Assembly: GCA_013298775.1 (NCBI GenBank) | Contig: JAAFIV010000018.1 | Coordinates: 29,792-93,791, forward strand | Origin: Ignavibacteria bacterium | GTDB taxonomy: Bacteria > Bacteroidota > Ignavibacteria > Kapaibacteriales > UBA4661 | DNA: 64,000 nt | Direction of reading: 5' to 3' | Shown here: in pieces, positions 1 through 8,620 of the stretch | Numbering within the stretch: position 1 is the first letter of the stretch | Layout: each line of letters begins with the position of its first letter | The notes under the pieces: generated by a model | The model's input: the letters and a program-made list of their open reading frames with translations, nothing else | The model's database searches: none | What the model was told of the DNA's origin: nothing | Made by a program: the position numbers and the translations under genes

Positions 1-1
1 A

Positions 2-280
2 CTTGGCTACCTCGTGGGTGGATTTTTGAAAAAGCGGATTCTTGGCGATGTCGGATTTACGCGGAATATGCCGACCGCTCCCGAACTTGTTGTGAACGAT
101 GACCGCTCGTTTGATGTGGAACGCGAGCAGCTTCTGAGCCTCGTCAAACGCTTTGCTGAGGGCGGTTTGGCGGCATTTCCAACCGCCCCGCATCCGCTCT
201 TTGGGGGAATGACACCGCACGAATGGGACTTACTCTATGCCAAGCATCTCGACCATCATTTGCGGCAGTTTGGGGTGTAA
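2..280 (+). CDS. DUF1569 family protein, 5' end missing
   Basis: The reading frame is open from the first bases of the window, so the gene starts upstream and only its C-terminal 92 or so residues are seen. The end of the protein, with HPLFGGMTPHEW followed by YAKHLDHHLRQFGV, is the characteristic C-terminal signature of DUF1569, a DinB-like four-helix bundle family of unknown function. The histidines of the HLDHHL motif would be metal ligands if the DinB fold holds (inference). A GTG at 14 is only an internal codon. The next gene follows 36 bases later on the same strand. Confidence 0.75.
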   Translation, partial: LGYLVGGFLKKRILGDVGFTRNMPTAPELVVNDDRSFDVEREQLLSLVKRFAEGGLAAFPTAPHPLFGGMTPHEWDLLYAKHLDHHLRQFGV

Positions 281-316
281 TTTCTTGTACATTTTTTTAG
301 ACAAAAGGAGGTTGCA

Positions 317-748
317 ATGCCAACAAAAAAAACAGATAACAAAACCAAAGCCACAGAACTCAGTGTTGATGCGTTCTTGCAGGCTTCCACCGAAGGGCAG
401 CAGCGAGAGGATTCCATTGCTTTAGCCAAATTGATGGAGAAAATTACAGGTTTTCCGCCAAAGATGTGGGGCGCGAGTATTGTGGGCTTTGGGTCGTATC
501 ATTACAAGTACGAGTCTGGGAGAGAAGGCGATATGCCGAGTGTGAGCTTTTCGCCGCGCAAGCAAAATATCACGCTGTATCTGGGTTTGTCGAGTGAGCA
601 TTTTGATAATCTGGAGGAATTGCTTGCACAACTCGGTAAACACAAGACGGGGAAAGGTTGCTTGTACATCAATTCTTTTGCAGACGTTGATACAAGCGTC
701 TTGGAGAGTATTATTGCCAAATCGGCGGAACGTTTTTCAGGGAAATAA
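317..748 (+). CDS. DUF1801 domain protein
   Basis: This 143-residue protein matches the DUF1801 (YdhG-like) family: a lysine-rich start, then an alpha-helical segment, the hallmark stretch MWGASIVGFGSYHYKY at about residues 50-65, and a C-terminal part that includes a conserved YINSFADVD segment. The family is widespread and its biochemical role is not established. The start is well supported by a strong AGGAGG ribosome site 5 bases before the ATG. It lies between two other small proteins of poorly known function on the same strand, 13 bases ahead of the YdeI-like gene, so the pair is probably co-transcribed. Confidence 0.8.
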   Translation: MPTKKTDNKTKATELSVDAFLQASTEGQQREDSIALAKLMEKITGFPPKMWGASIVGFGSYHYKYESGREGDMPSVSFSPRKQNITLYLGLSSEHFDNLEELLAQLGKHKTGKGCLYINSFADVDTSVLESIIAKSAERFSGK

Positions 749-761
749 TTGAAAGCATTAC

Positions 762-1364
762 ATGAAAAAGAAAGCAGAAACAACTACGCAGAAAAGCCCC
801 AAAAAGAGCGTGAAATCTCGCTCGGAGGCGCAAGGAGTACGCGAATACGAAACAGTATTGCTGCCCTCCACCAGCAACAATTACCTCACGCTCGTTCGCG
901 TTCCAGAGGATATTGCCGAAGCCTTTAAGAACGAAGGCGTGAAGCGGGTGGTAGCGTGTTTAATTTCCGACAACGGCGAACACGAGTATCAATGCGGCTT
1001 GCTGCCTGTTGGCGACGGAAATACGGGCATTATGATTAACAAAACTATTCGCACAAAACTGAGTATTGGTGAGGGAAGTAGGCTACTTGTACGTCTGCGC
1101 AAGGACGAGAGCGAATACGGTTTAGAAATGCCTGAAGAGCTTCAAGAGCTGATGAATCAAGACGATGAGGGCAGCCGCCTTTTTCACGCGCTCACCAAAG
1201 GGAAGCAGCGAACCTTGATTTATGTGGTTTCCTCCGTGAAAAGCTCTGAACGCCGCATAGAACGTGCGCTTACGGTCGTTGCACATTTGAAAGAGCATTA
1301 TGGAAAGATAGATTTTAAGCGGTTGTATGAGGATATGAAAGTCTCGAAACGGTTTGAGGAGTAA
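762..1364 (+). CDS. YdeI/OmpD-associated-like protein (DUF1905)
   Basis: A 200-residue protein with a lysine-rich N-terminus, then a DUF1905 beta-barrel-like domain at about residues 28-115 (segments such as LTLVRVPEDIAEAF and ISDNGEHEYQCGLLPVGDG). A C-terminal helical part at about 125-195 resembles the YdeI/OmpD-associated family (LFHALTKGKQRTLIYVVSSVKSSERR...). YdeI homologues have been linked to bacteriocin or peptide resistance and to envelope stress, but the molecular function is unknown. It begins 13 bases after the DUF1801 gene, which suggests one operon. Confidence 0.75.
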   Translation: MKKKAETTTQKSPKKSVKSRSEAQGVREYETVLLPSTSNNYLTLVRVPEDIAEAFKNEGVKRVVACLISDNGEHEYQCGLLPVGDGNTGIMINKTIRTKLSIGEGSRLLVRLRKDESEYGLEMPEELQELMNQDDEGSRLFHALTKGKQRTLIYVVSSVKSSERRIERALTVVAHLKEHYGKIDFKRLYEDMKVSKRFEE

Positions 1365-1495
1365 TTAAAGAAATCAGTCTCTCAAAAGCACAATAATTGC
1401 ATTGCGTCTCCGTCTGGTTTGGAAAACTGTATCTTGTCAGTTTTTCCTCAAAATGTGTATTAAAGCCCTCTTTTTTCAATCTTGAAAGTGTTGTT

Positions 1496-3610
1496 ATGTT
1501 CAGGATGTCTTGTCCTCGCCTTGTTCTGCGTGTGGTATTGTGCGTACAAATGTGTTGTATGCTGAGTTGCTTATCGTCGTGTGTTTCAATGCTGCGCTTT
1601 TCGCACATTGAAATGGATTGCCCGAAAAACCCCACCGAGCGCACCAATGCTCTTGTTCAACTTTGTCGGCAGAATATGGATACGGTTGTGCTGGATGTTA
1701 CCCCGACGCTGACTAAAATTCAAGCCGTGAAGTATCATTGGCGGAATCCAGTTGATTCGGTGCGATTTTACGTTGATTTTGTTTGGACGCTGTATCTGCG
1801 CAACGATTCGCTCATGGGATATGCAGAGCGTCGAGTTGGTGCGCAAGATGACTGGAATCCCAAACCGTATTTCGATGATACCGTTGCTGATACGCCAGAA
1901 ACACAGTGGTATTGGGGTATTCGGCGCGGAATTGAGCAAATATGCGGTATGCAGGTCATGTTCTTGAACAATACTCAGCGATTTGTTGCTTGGAATCAAG
2001 ACCTCAAGCAGTATATGGATTCTTCGCTTTTTCCGATTTCTCCCTTTGCGGAAGTGCTCACGCCCGCCTCACCCGCAGAAATACAAGCTCGCAGCACGTT
2101 CAATGCTGCAACATCACGACAAGTATTTTTTGATGACAGCCTTGCTCTACGGGAAATAGACGGTACGCTGGCGCAGGCAATCCGCTTGTTTCCTACGTCG
2201 CAGCACTACGACCGTGTACGTTTGTTCCAAAATATGGATTCAAGCTACACACTCGAAACTCGTAAACATGGCATGGATGCTACGCTCCGGCATTTTCAAG
2301 TGCCAGATACAATGCTGCGAGCGTTTCAAACCTATTTTCGTGGCTTAAACGACCGCAATATGTTTCGGCGCGAGTTTCTGGCGGACGAAGTCTATATCCA
2401 TCCCTCAAGCCGAGGATACATCGGCACTTCAACCTTTACCCTTAGTTGTTTACAAGGCTTGTATGGCTTTGTTTTTCCCTTCGCACCTTTGTTCCCGTCC
2501 AATTCCTTGCTTGTAGAACGCACTCTTAATCCTATTTCTGCCATTTCTGGTCTTGTCGGTGGTGCTATTCTTGCTCAGTATTCTGGTGATTCGTGGTACA
2601 CGCACTTGTCCGATATTGCGCTGAATGATGGCATTACCTGGGGTATTCCGCAGGGAATTCTGCTGGCGGGATTAGTCATGGGCGAGCAAGCAAACCTAGG
2701 TGTGATGCACCTTGCAGGCATGGGCTTCGGTATGCTGCGTGGTGCTTTGTCCATGCGTTTGCCAGAGACACTTGGTTTGAATTTGGCACAAACCGAGATG
2801 ATTCAAGGCGCAGGTGTTACGGGCTTGACTATCGGTTTTGCCGCGCCGCTTGCTGCGGGAACGTTTCGACCATTAGAGCCAGAAGCCGCTTCATTTCAAG
2901 GTGCGGCAGCATTTTCTTTTTTTGGTTCACTGGCGGGATATGGTGTGGGGTATCTTTTTGCAACAGATTCGGAGCATCCCGTGTACGCAGGAAATGGGAT
3001 GATTCTGGACATTCCTTCAAAGGTTGGTCTTGCGGTGCCGCTTTCTTTCATGCTGACGCAAGCTCTGATGGGAATACCGCTCACTTCTGCCCAGATTCAA
3101 GAATACGCTGGATGGACGATTGCGGGACAAGCACTTGGCTACGGGCTTGGTATTGCTTGTTTGCAAGGGAATCATTTTACCTATCAACAAGGATTGACGG
3201 TACTTGCAGGGGGGACAGCTGGGGCAATGCCTGGTGCAATTTTGATGTACATTGCAGCGCGACTTGGACAACAAGGCAGAGAGCTGCTCGGTATTTCTTC
3301 GATTGTTGGGTCGGTCGGCTTTGGTGCAGGGTTTTTGATAGCACTTGGCACACAAATCAAGGATGCGCGGCAAAACTACTTCCTTCGAGAGAAAGACCGC
3401 ACTGCGTCGCTGCAGTCGTCGCATTCATCTTTATTCGATACGCCATTTTTTCAAACCTTACCAGAACGCTTGCACGCAAGTTTTTCGCCAATGGGACTTG
3501 CTGCACTTGCCGCGCCAAATCTGCTTCCTGCGGGATTGTCTTTGCCAATTCTAAGTGTGCAATATCGCTTTCTTGATGAGCCGATGAAGCCAGAAAGTGT
3601 AGAGAAGTAG
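1496..3610 (+). CDS. Unknown lipoprotein with Gly-rich membrane-like C-terminal half
   Basis: No known family was recognised. The frame is open from 1397, but the ATG at 1496 gives a proper signal sequence: a hydrophobic stretch ending in a lipobox-like LSSC with the lipidated Cys at about residue 29. The N-terminal part (to about residue 340) is soluble-looking and Tyr/Trp-rich. The remaining part up to about residue 640 contains repeated hydrophobic Gly/Ala-rich segments with many GxxxG spacings (for example GAGVTGLTIGFAAPLAAG and AGGTAGAMPGAILMYIAARLG), suggesting stacked membrane helices or a glycine-zipper barrel. A charged linker and a short hydrophobic C-terminus follow. It stands alone between the YdeI-like and GAF genes. 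An envelope location is inferred from the signal. Confidence 0.7.
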   Translation: MFRMSCPRLVLRVVLCVQMCCMLSCLSSCVSMLRFSHIEMDCPKNPTERTNALVQLCRQNMDTVVLDVTPTLTKIQAVKYHWRNPVDSVRFYVDFVWTLYLRNDSLMGYAERRVGAQDDWNPKPYFDDTVADTPETQWYWGIRRGIEQICGMQVMFLNNTQRFVAWNQDLKQYMDSSLFPISPFAEVLTPASPAEIQARSTFNAATSRQVFFDDSLALREIDGTLAQAIRLFPTSQHYDRVRLFQNMDSSYTLETRKHGMDATLRHFQVPDTMLRAFQTYFRGLNDRNMFRREFLADEVYIHPSSRGYIGTSTFTLSCLQGLYGFVFPFAPLFPSNSLLVERTLNPISAISGLVGGAILAQYSGDSWYTHLSDIALNDGITWGIPQGILLAGLVMGEQANLGVMHLAGMGFGMLRGALSMRLPETLGLNLAQTEMIQGAGVTGLTIGFAAPLAAGTFRPLEPEAASFQGAAAFSFFGSLAGYGVGYLFATDSEHPVYAGNGMILDIPSKVGLAVPLSFMLTQALMGIPLTSAQIQEYAGWTIAGQALGYGLGIACLQGNHFTYQQGLTVLAGGTAGAMPGAILMYIAARLGQQGRELLGISSIVGSVGFGAGFLIALGTQIKDARQNYFLREKDRTASLQSSHSSLFDTPFFQTLPERLHASFSPMGLAALAAPNLLPAGLSLPILSVQYRFLDEPMKPESVEK

Positions 3611-3710
3611 AGTATTTCCTTTGCGCACGACGATTTTTTCAATAATTTCATTTCCGCTTTTTCGTGCTAATTCTTCCGCATCGTTCACCCATCTTCTTCG
3701 TGCAAGTATC

Positions 3711-4211
3711 ATGGAAAATCTTCAACGTATCATTCGCGGTCAGCAAAGCCGCTCTCTGACTGATGCCGAGTATCATCAGGAATTACTCCAAGAAATTATT
3801 GCACAAATCGAATCAACGCGGGCGAGCATTTGGTATTTCAATCGGGAGCGCGATACACTTATCTGTGAATTGCTCTACGATATTCGTACACACGAGTATT
3901 CAAGAGGTTTAGAGTTTCACAAAGAAGATTTCACCGCATATTTCAATGCAATGGCACATGGCGATACGATTGACGCGCCTGAAGCCAGCAAACATCCGCT
4001 CACGGCGAGCTTTACAGAAACATATCTCGACCCCTTGGAGATACGGTCATTGCTGGATGTTTCGATTCAAATGAAGGGAATCACCGTTGGTATAATTTGC
4101 TGCGAGCATTGCGAGGATACAAAGTATTGGACAAAAGAGGATATTCATAAACTGCAAACGATTTCTGCTACGATGTCGCTTGCTATTCCTCGACCTCAAG
4201 AAGCCGAATGA
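3711..4211 (+). CDS. GAF domain protein
   Basis: A 166-residue single-domain protein. The ATG at 3711 (MENLQR...) is preferred to an upstream ATG because the extra 30 residues look like non-coding sequence. The body follows the GAF pattern: an N-terminal helix (QELLQEIIAQI), the ESTRASIWYFNRERDTLICELLYD strands, and a C-terminal SIQMKGITVGIICCEH ... YWTKEDIHKLQTISATMSLAI helix. GAF domains bind small ligands such as cyclic nucleotides or haem. This one has no output domain, so it may work with a partner such as the convergent histidine kinase at 4320-5837 (inference). A bidirectional terminator follows the gene. Confidence 0.8.
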   Translation: MENLQRIIRGQQSRSLTDAEYHQELLQEIIAQIESTRASIWYFNRERDTLICELLYDIRTHEYSRGLEFHKEDFTAYFNAMAHGDTIDAPEASKHPLTASFTETYLDPLEIRSLLDVSIQMKGITVGIICCEHCEDTKYWTKEDIHKLQTISATMSLAIPRPQEAE

Positions 4212-4223
4212 TGTTTGAAAAAT

Positions 4224-4267
4224 AAAAAGCCCTCAATGCTTGTATTTACAAGGCATTCAGGGCTTTT
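4224..4267. terminator. Bidirectional hairpin terminator
   Basis: An inverted repeat AAAAGCCCTCAATGCTT / AGGCATTCAGGGCTTTT with A-rich and T-rich flanks lies between two convergent genes, the GAF protein and the sensor kinase. The stem is almost perfect and would stop transcription from both sides. Confidence 0.85.
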
Positions 4268-4319
4268 CTTTTGCTTGAAACACGGCTCAGAAAATTTTAT
4301 CTTGTCCTGACTCATCGCT

Positions 4320-5837
4320 CTAATTTGTCATTTGAAAAGGAATTGCTAACGTAACGGTTGTTCCTGAACCAATGCGGCTTGAAATCTGCACCGAGCCACC
4401 CAATTGCTGAATAAGATTGCGCACAACCGTCAAGCCAATTCCCGCGCCGTCGAATTGACGCGTTGTTCCGCGATGTCCTTGAAAAAACGGCTCAAAGACT
4501 TGCTGCAAGTGATATTCGGGAATGCCGATGCCCGTGTCATTGAGGCGTAAATGAAGCGTTCCTTTGGTTGTATCATGCTGCTGGGGCATTGCATTGACGA
4601 CAAGGCGCACAAAACCGTTCTCCGTAAACTTAAACGCATTATCAAGCAGACACACTAAAATGCGCTCTAGGCGAGGCATATCAACGAGTATAGCTTGCGG
4701 AAGTGTTGGTGAAAATTCCAATAAATACTCAATTCCACGCGTTTCAATTTGCGACGACCATTGCTCGTGGATATGTCGAAAAAAACTGAGAATATCCGTG
4801 CGATGCAACGTTGCTACGCCTGTGTCCGATTCCGTTTGAGCAAGTTCAAGAACGTTGTTGAGCAAGGTAAGAAGTCTGTTTCCGCCGGACTCAATCATAT
4901 GGACAAATTGGCGTGGGTCGTCATCAACAAAGGATTTGAGTGCGTCGGCTGCACCCAAGATGATACCAAGCGGCGTGCGAAATTCATGCGAAAGCATATT
5001 CATAAATTCAGCGCGAACACGATTGGCTTCTTCGGCAATGCTTGCTTTGCGTTCATGCTCTTCAAAACGCTTCCGCTCGGTCAAATCCACCGTTGCAGCT
5101 CGAATAGCCATCGGCTCGCCAGCAGCATTATGCACGAGGGTGGCTGTTACCAGACCGTAGAATGTTGAGCCATCTTTCCGGACAAATTCGGCTTCAAAAT
5201 CACGTAAAATCCCATCTCGAAAGAGTTTTTCGCTGAACGACATACGCGCACGAAAGCTCTCTCGAGTAAGTATTTGCGCCAAACCCAGACCATTTTTCAC
5301 TTCTTGTAAAGTGTAGCCAAGATAATTCAGCATTGTGCGATTCATGTCGGAAATACGACCATCCAAGAACGTTGTGTGATAGCCATATGGGGCATTATCA
5401 TACAAGTCTTGAAACTGCTCGGCGATGATACGCTCTTGTACTTCGGCGGAAATATCCTGCCAAAATCCTTTACTCACCGTAAAACCGTTCTCAACACTCC
5501 GCTTGCGATACATTCTCAGCCATTTTTTTTTGCCAGTAAAGCTCGTAATGGTGCATTCGGTTTGTATAACAGGCGGCAAATTTGTCCAGTTTGTTTGGGT
5601 TTGTAGTTCGTGTGCGGTATCAACAAAATATTGTCGAAATTCTTCATCAATACAATGGATAATTTGCGAAGCAGAGATATTTTGGTGCGGCGGCAAATCA
5701 AGGATTTGTCGGCAGTTCGGAGAAAGATAAACAGAATTATCTTCGGTGCGGTATTCGATAAATCCGATACCGTCCAGAGCGTCGATAGTTTCCAGAATAT
5801 CGTGTATTTTCTGGTCTGAGTCCAGTTGTGTTTTCAT
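4320..5837 (-). CDS. PAS-PAS sensor histidine kinase
   Basis: This 505-residue soluble kinase has two PAS-type sensor regions (about 18-135 and 142-260), the second with the DGRISDMNRTMLNYLGYT and FVRKDGSTFYG segments. A HisKA domain follows with the phospho-accepting His284 in SHEFRTPL, then a HATPase domain with N box LLDNAFKFT, G1 box DTGIGIP and G2 box GAGIGL. There is no signal peptide or transmembrane segment, so it senses a cytoplasmic cue. No response regulator is adjacent; the many regulators of the 20-35 kb cluster are possible partners. The gene is monocistronic and its 3' end meets the shared terminator at 4224-4267. Confidence 0.92.
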   Translation of the reverse strand: MKTQLDSDQKIHDILETIDALDGIGFIEYRTEDNSVYLSPNCRQILDLPPHQNISASQIIHCIDEEFRQYFVDTAHELQTQTNWTNLPPVIQTECTITSFTGKKKWLRMYRKRSVENGFTVSKGFWQDISAEVQERIIAEQFQDLYDNAPYGYHTTFLDGRISDMNRTMLNYLGYTLQEVKNGLGLAQILTRESFRARMSFSEKLFRDGILRDFEAEFVRKDGSTFYGLVTATLVHNAAGEPMAIRAATVDLTERKRFEEHERKASIAEEANRVRAEFMNMLSHEFRTPLGIILGAADALKSFVDDDPRQFVHMIESGGNRLLTLLNNVLELAQTESDTGVATLHRTDILSFFRHIHEQWSSQIETRGIEYLLEFSPTLPQAILVDMPRLERILVCLLDNAFKFTENGFVRLVVNAMPQQHDTTKGTLHLRLNDTGIGIPEYHLQQVFEPFFQGHRGTTRQFDGAGIGLTVVRNLIQQLGGSVQISSRIGSGTTVTLAIPFQMTN

Positions 5838-5946
5838 ATTTCAACCAAGATTATAGGAAATACCAAAAGAAAGCGTAGAACCGATGAAAGAAGTTTCTCA
5901 CTTTGCGAGAATGATAACCAAGAACACCTCATGTATCACAATTTCA

Positions 5947-5961
5947 ACCACAATTTGTGGT
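5947..5961. promoter_or_regulatory. 15-bp palindrome, possible operator
   Basis: ACCACAATTTGTGGT is a perfect 7-bp inverted repeat around one central base. It sits in the divergent spacer between the sensor kinase (start 5837) and the AlkA-like gene (start about 6027), 66-80 bases before the latter. The spacing fits a regulator binding site, but no regulator can be assigned. Confidence 0.35.
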
Positions 5962-6026
5962 GAATGCAGACACAAATATACATTAAATCACAATTCTTGC
6001 AAACAAAACAAAATGTAATCTGCTCT

Positions 6027-6662
6027 ATGATAATGGTATCCGAAAAAAATCTGACGCAATTCACTCAAGAACTTTGCTCGAAAGATGCAGATTTGATGGG
6101 CATTGTAGAGCAGTTTGGTACGCCGCCCTTGTGGAAACGTGAGGAGCATTTTCATACGCTCATGCACATTATTTTAGAGCAGCAAGTTTCTCTTGCATCG
6201 GGAAAGGCGATGTTTGAGCGCATTTCCGCACACTGCGCCCCAGAAGCTGAGGAAATACGCGCTTTTGGGGAAGAGAATCTACGAACTATCGGTGTTACGC
6301 GGCAGAAGGCTCGGTATATTGTGGGTGTTGCTGAGGCAATGTGTACAGGAGAGTTAGTATTGGAAAACCTTCAAAAAATGAGTGATGATGCTGTGCGCAA
6401 GGAATTAACCCGTTTCAAAGGAATAGGAGCATGGACGGCAGATGTATATTTGCTCATGGCTCTTTGCCGCAGCGACGTATTTCCAAGTGGCGACCTCGCT
6501 TTGCACATTGCCGCACACCGCGTAAAGCGCTTACCCAAACGCCCCACGCCACAAGAATTGGAGCGTATTGCAGAGGCATGGCGACCCTACCGCGCTGTTG
6601 CTGCAAGGATTCTTTGGCATTGGTATTTGTCTGCACCCAAAAGCCGCACAAATACTGATTGA
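6027..6662 (+). CDS. DNA-3-methyladenine glycosylase 2 (AlkA-like, HhH-GPD)
   Basis: This base-excision enzyme should remove alkylated purines from DNA. The HhH-GPD core is clear: HIILEQQVSLASG (helices that open the fold), the helix-hairpin-helix LTRFKGIGAWTADVYLLMAL, and the downstream PSGDLAL loop with the catalytic Asp. It lacks the Cys-rich Fe-S loop of EndoIII/MutY and the N-terminal domain of E. coli AlkA, matching the short bacterial AlkA-like group of about 210 residues. Start choice: ATG at 6027 or 6033. The upstream ATG at 5964 lies just past the palindrome and is less likely. Confidence 0.88.
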   Translation: MIMVSEKNLTQFTQELCSKDADLMGIVEQFGTPPLWKREEHFHTLMHIILEQQVSLASGKAMFERISAHCAPEAEEIRAFGEENLRTIGVTRQKARYIVGVAEAMCTGELVLENLQKMSDDAVRKELTRFKGIGAWTADVYLLMALCRSDVFPSGDLALHIAAHRVKRLPKRPTPQELERIAEAWRPYRAVAARILWHWYLSAPKSRTNTD

Positions 6663-6707
6663 GAGGAGAATTTCTTTTCCCATTTCTTTCATTTCTTTTT
6701 CTGCTCT

Positions 6708-7448
6708 TTATTTCTTTTTCTGCTTTCGCTTCGGCGGGTCGGGATTGCGAAACGACCATTTCTCATCGAAGCCGTGCTGCAAGAGTTTATCACGCTCCGA
6801 GACTTCCACGAGCGGATGTTCGGCTTGAGGAAGTACGCCACCAACATACATTTGCACTTCCTGAAACGCTGTGAATGTGTCTTTTACCCGCATAAAACCA
6901 TACTCACGGAGGCAAGGATTGATGACAAGTCCGCCGCGCATGAGGTACACAAAAACAGGCGTATTATAAGTTTGATGTATGCGCACAGCCGCACCAGAGC
7001 TACGATAGCGGCTCACGCGGTCGCGCACATCCATCCACAATGCGTAGGAGTCTTCGCCGAAAGTAGGGTAATGATGCGGTTTTTGGAGAATAGAAATATA
7101 ATCAGTGATAAACGCGCCAATTTCATCATCAAAAAAAAACAATCGTTTATTTGGTTCAACAACAGAACGAACCTCGATGCCGTAGAAAATTTCTCCACAA
7201 AAACCAATCAAGTATTCTCGTTCTACGCGGTGTGCGGGGGGGGTTGTCTGCGGGTCGTGCTGCCACAAAGGAGCATGATGATAATACCCAAAAAAACGTC
7301 CCGCTCCGCCGAGCGAATCCGTCCAACCTTCGGGCAAATCATGGTCTGCAAGCGTTTTGGTATAGCGGCGAAAAACAATATCCGTATCAATGCCGCCAAC
7401 GCCTAAGGCTGCATCGTAATAGTCGTGGAAGTCTGATTGTATCAGCAT
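6708..7448 (-). CDS. Conserved hypothetical, phage-like protein
   Basis: A 246-residue protein without signal or membrane segments. It resembles an unnamed family often met in phage genomes, beginning with a DFHDYYDxALGVGGID-type motif, with a central FCGEIFYGIEV strand pair and a C-terminal HGFDEKWSFRNP motif; this is from memory and no function is known. The C-terminus is a poly-lysine tail (PPKRKQKKK) encoded by low-complexity sequence. It is isolated between the glycosylase and the esterase, with no other phage genes nearby, so it may be a remnant of horizontal transfer. Confidence 0.65.
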   Translation of the reverse strand: MLIQSDFHDYYDAALGVGGIDTDIVFRRYTKTLADHDLPEGWTDSLGGAGRFFGYYHHAPLWQHDPQTTPPAHRVEREYLIGFCGEIFYGIEVRSVVEPNKRLFFFDDEIGAFITDYISILQKPHHYPTFGEDSYALWMDVRDRVSRYRSSGAAVRIHQTYNTPVFVYLMRGGLVINPCLREYGFMRVKDTFTAFQEVQMYVGGVLPQAEHPLVEVSERDKLLQHGFDEKWSFRNPDPPKRKQKKK

Positions 7449-7611
7449 TGGCGGGAAATGAATAACGTGGAAAAGATTTCAAGAGCAGGAACTTATTGGA
7501 TTTTTGGTAGAAAGTCAAGGTAGCTTTCTGATAATCTGAAAATTCATACTATATTGTCGTCTGTATGCCGCATTTTTACTCGTTTTCTTGATTTCATTTT
7601 CCTTCAAAATT

Positions 7612-8616
7612 ATGCGTTTTCTTTGTGTTATTCTTCTGATATTTTCCCTCGCAGATTGCTCAGTCTTTGCGCAATCCACAACCGCTACAAGCCGCATTCC
7701 TACGCCACGTTTCGGCTCTATTCGCCATATTGATTCCTTCCCCTCAAAGTACGTGCAGGCGCGTCCAGTGGACGTTTGGCTGCCCGATGGCTATGATTCT
7801 AGCATGAATGCGTCCAGTATGAATGCGTCCAGTATGAATGCGCCTTGCAAGCGTTATCCTGTGCTGTATATGCACGATGGGCAAATGCTCTTCGATTCAG
7901 CAATCACGTGGAATAAGCAGGAATGGTGCGCCGATGAGACCGCTTCTCGCTTACAACGCGAAGGAAAAATACGGGAATGTATCATCGTTGGCGTATGGAA
8001 TAACGGGCGAATGCGAGCCTTTGAATATTTCCCTGAAAAGCCCTTCCGAAGCCTTCCGCAGCCGATTCAAGATAGTTTGCTGAATGCTTCGCCAACAAAA
8101 AATATTCATTCCGACGCATACTTAAAGTTCCTGACGCAAGAAGTGAAGACGTTTGTAGATTCATCGTTTGCGACGCTGCCTGATGTAAAAAATACCTTTG
8201 TTGCAGGTTCCAGCATGGGCGGCTTGATTTCAATGTACGCTATAAGCGAGTATCCAAGCGTTTTCGGGGGCGCGGCGTGTATTTCGACGCATTGGGTAGG
8301 GAGCAGGAATTTGGCGCATTCTGAGGCGTGTTCTCGCGCTTTTCAACGTTACATGGTGAAAAAATTTCCAACACCAAAACAGGGCGGAATAGCCCGTACA
8401 ATCTACTTCGATTACGGAACGGCAACGCTGGATAGTCTGTACAAACCGCATCAAATCAAGGTGGATAAAATACTGCGCAAAAAAGGCTACACGCCAAAAG
8501 AGTGGCAAACGCGGGAATTTCTTGGCGAAGACCACTCGGAACGCGCATGGAGTAAGCGGTTTGAGATACCGTTGCTCTTTTTGCTGGGGAATAGTTCAAG
8601 TGAAAAAGCTCGATAG
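7612..8616 (+). CDS. Secreted putative esterase (esterase D-like alpha/beta hydrolase)
   Basis: ATG at 7612 gives a clean signal peptide (MRFLCVILLIFSLADCSVFAQ); the frame also opens at an upstream TTG. The mature protein is a PF00756-type esterase: RPVDVWLPDGYD entry strand, YMHDGQMLFD oxyanion region, nucleophile Ser in GSSMGG, and a His in GEDHSE near the C-terminus. Substrates in this family range from S-formylglutathione to ferric enterobactin and xylan esters, so the substrate is open. Three copies of a 15-bp repeat at 7801-7844 give SSMNASSMNASSMNA just after the entry strand, a loop expansion absent from typical members. Confidence 0.82.
   Translation: MRFLCVILLIFSLADCSVFAQSTTATSRIPTPRFGSIRHIDSFPSKYVQARPVDVWLPDGYDSSMNASSMNASSMNAPCKRYPVLYMHDGQMLFDSAITWNKQEWCADETASRLQREGKIRECIIVGVWNNGRMRAFEYFPEKPFRSLPQPIQDSLLNASPTKNIHSDAYLKFLTQEVKTFVDSSFATLPDVKNTFVAGSSMGGLISMYAISEYPSVFGGAACISTHWVGSRNLAHSEACSRAFQRYMVKKFPTPKQGGIARTIYFDYGTATLDSLYKPHQIKVDKILRKKGYTPKEWQTREFLGEDHSERAWSKRFEIPLLFLLGNSSSEKAR
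7801..7844 (+). repeat. 15-bp tandem repeat inside the esterase gene
   Basis: Nearly three units of AGTATGAATGCGTCC (the first has one C for T). The unit is a multiple of three, so copy number changes add or remove five residues (SMNAS) without a frameshift. Confidence 0.85.
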
Positions 8617-8620
8617 AAAA

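Noticed and set aside
6774..7406. 210-residue plus-strand frame opposite the phage-like gene
   Set aside because: The minus-strand protein has coherent motifs and a family resemblance; the plus-strand frame has none.
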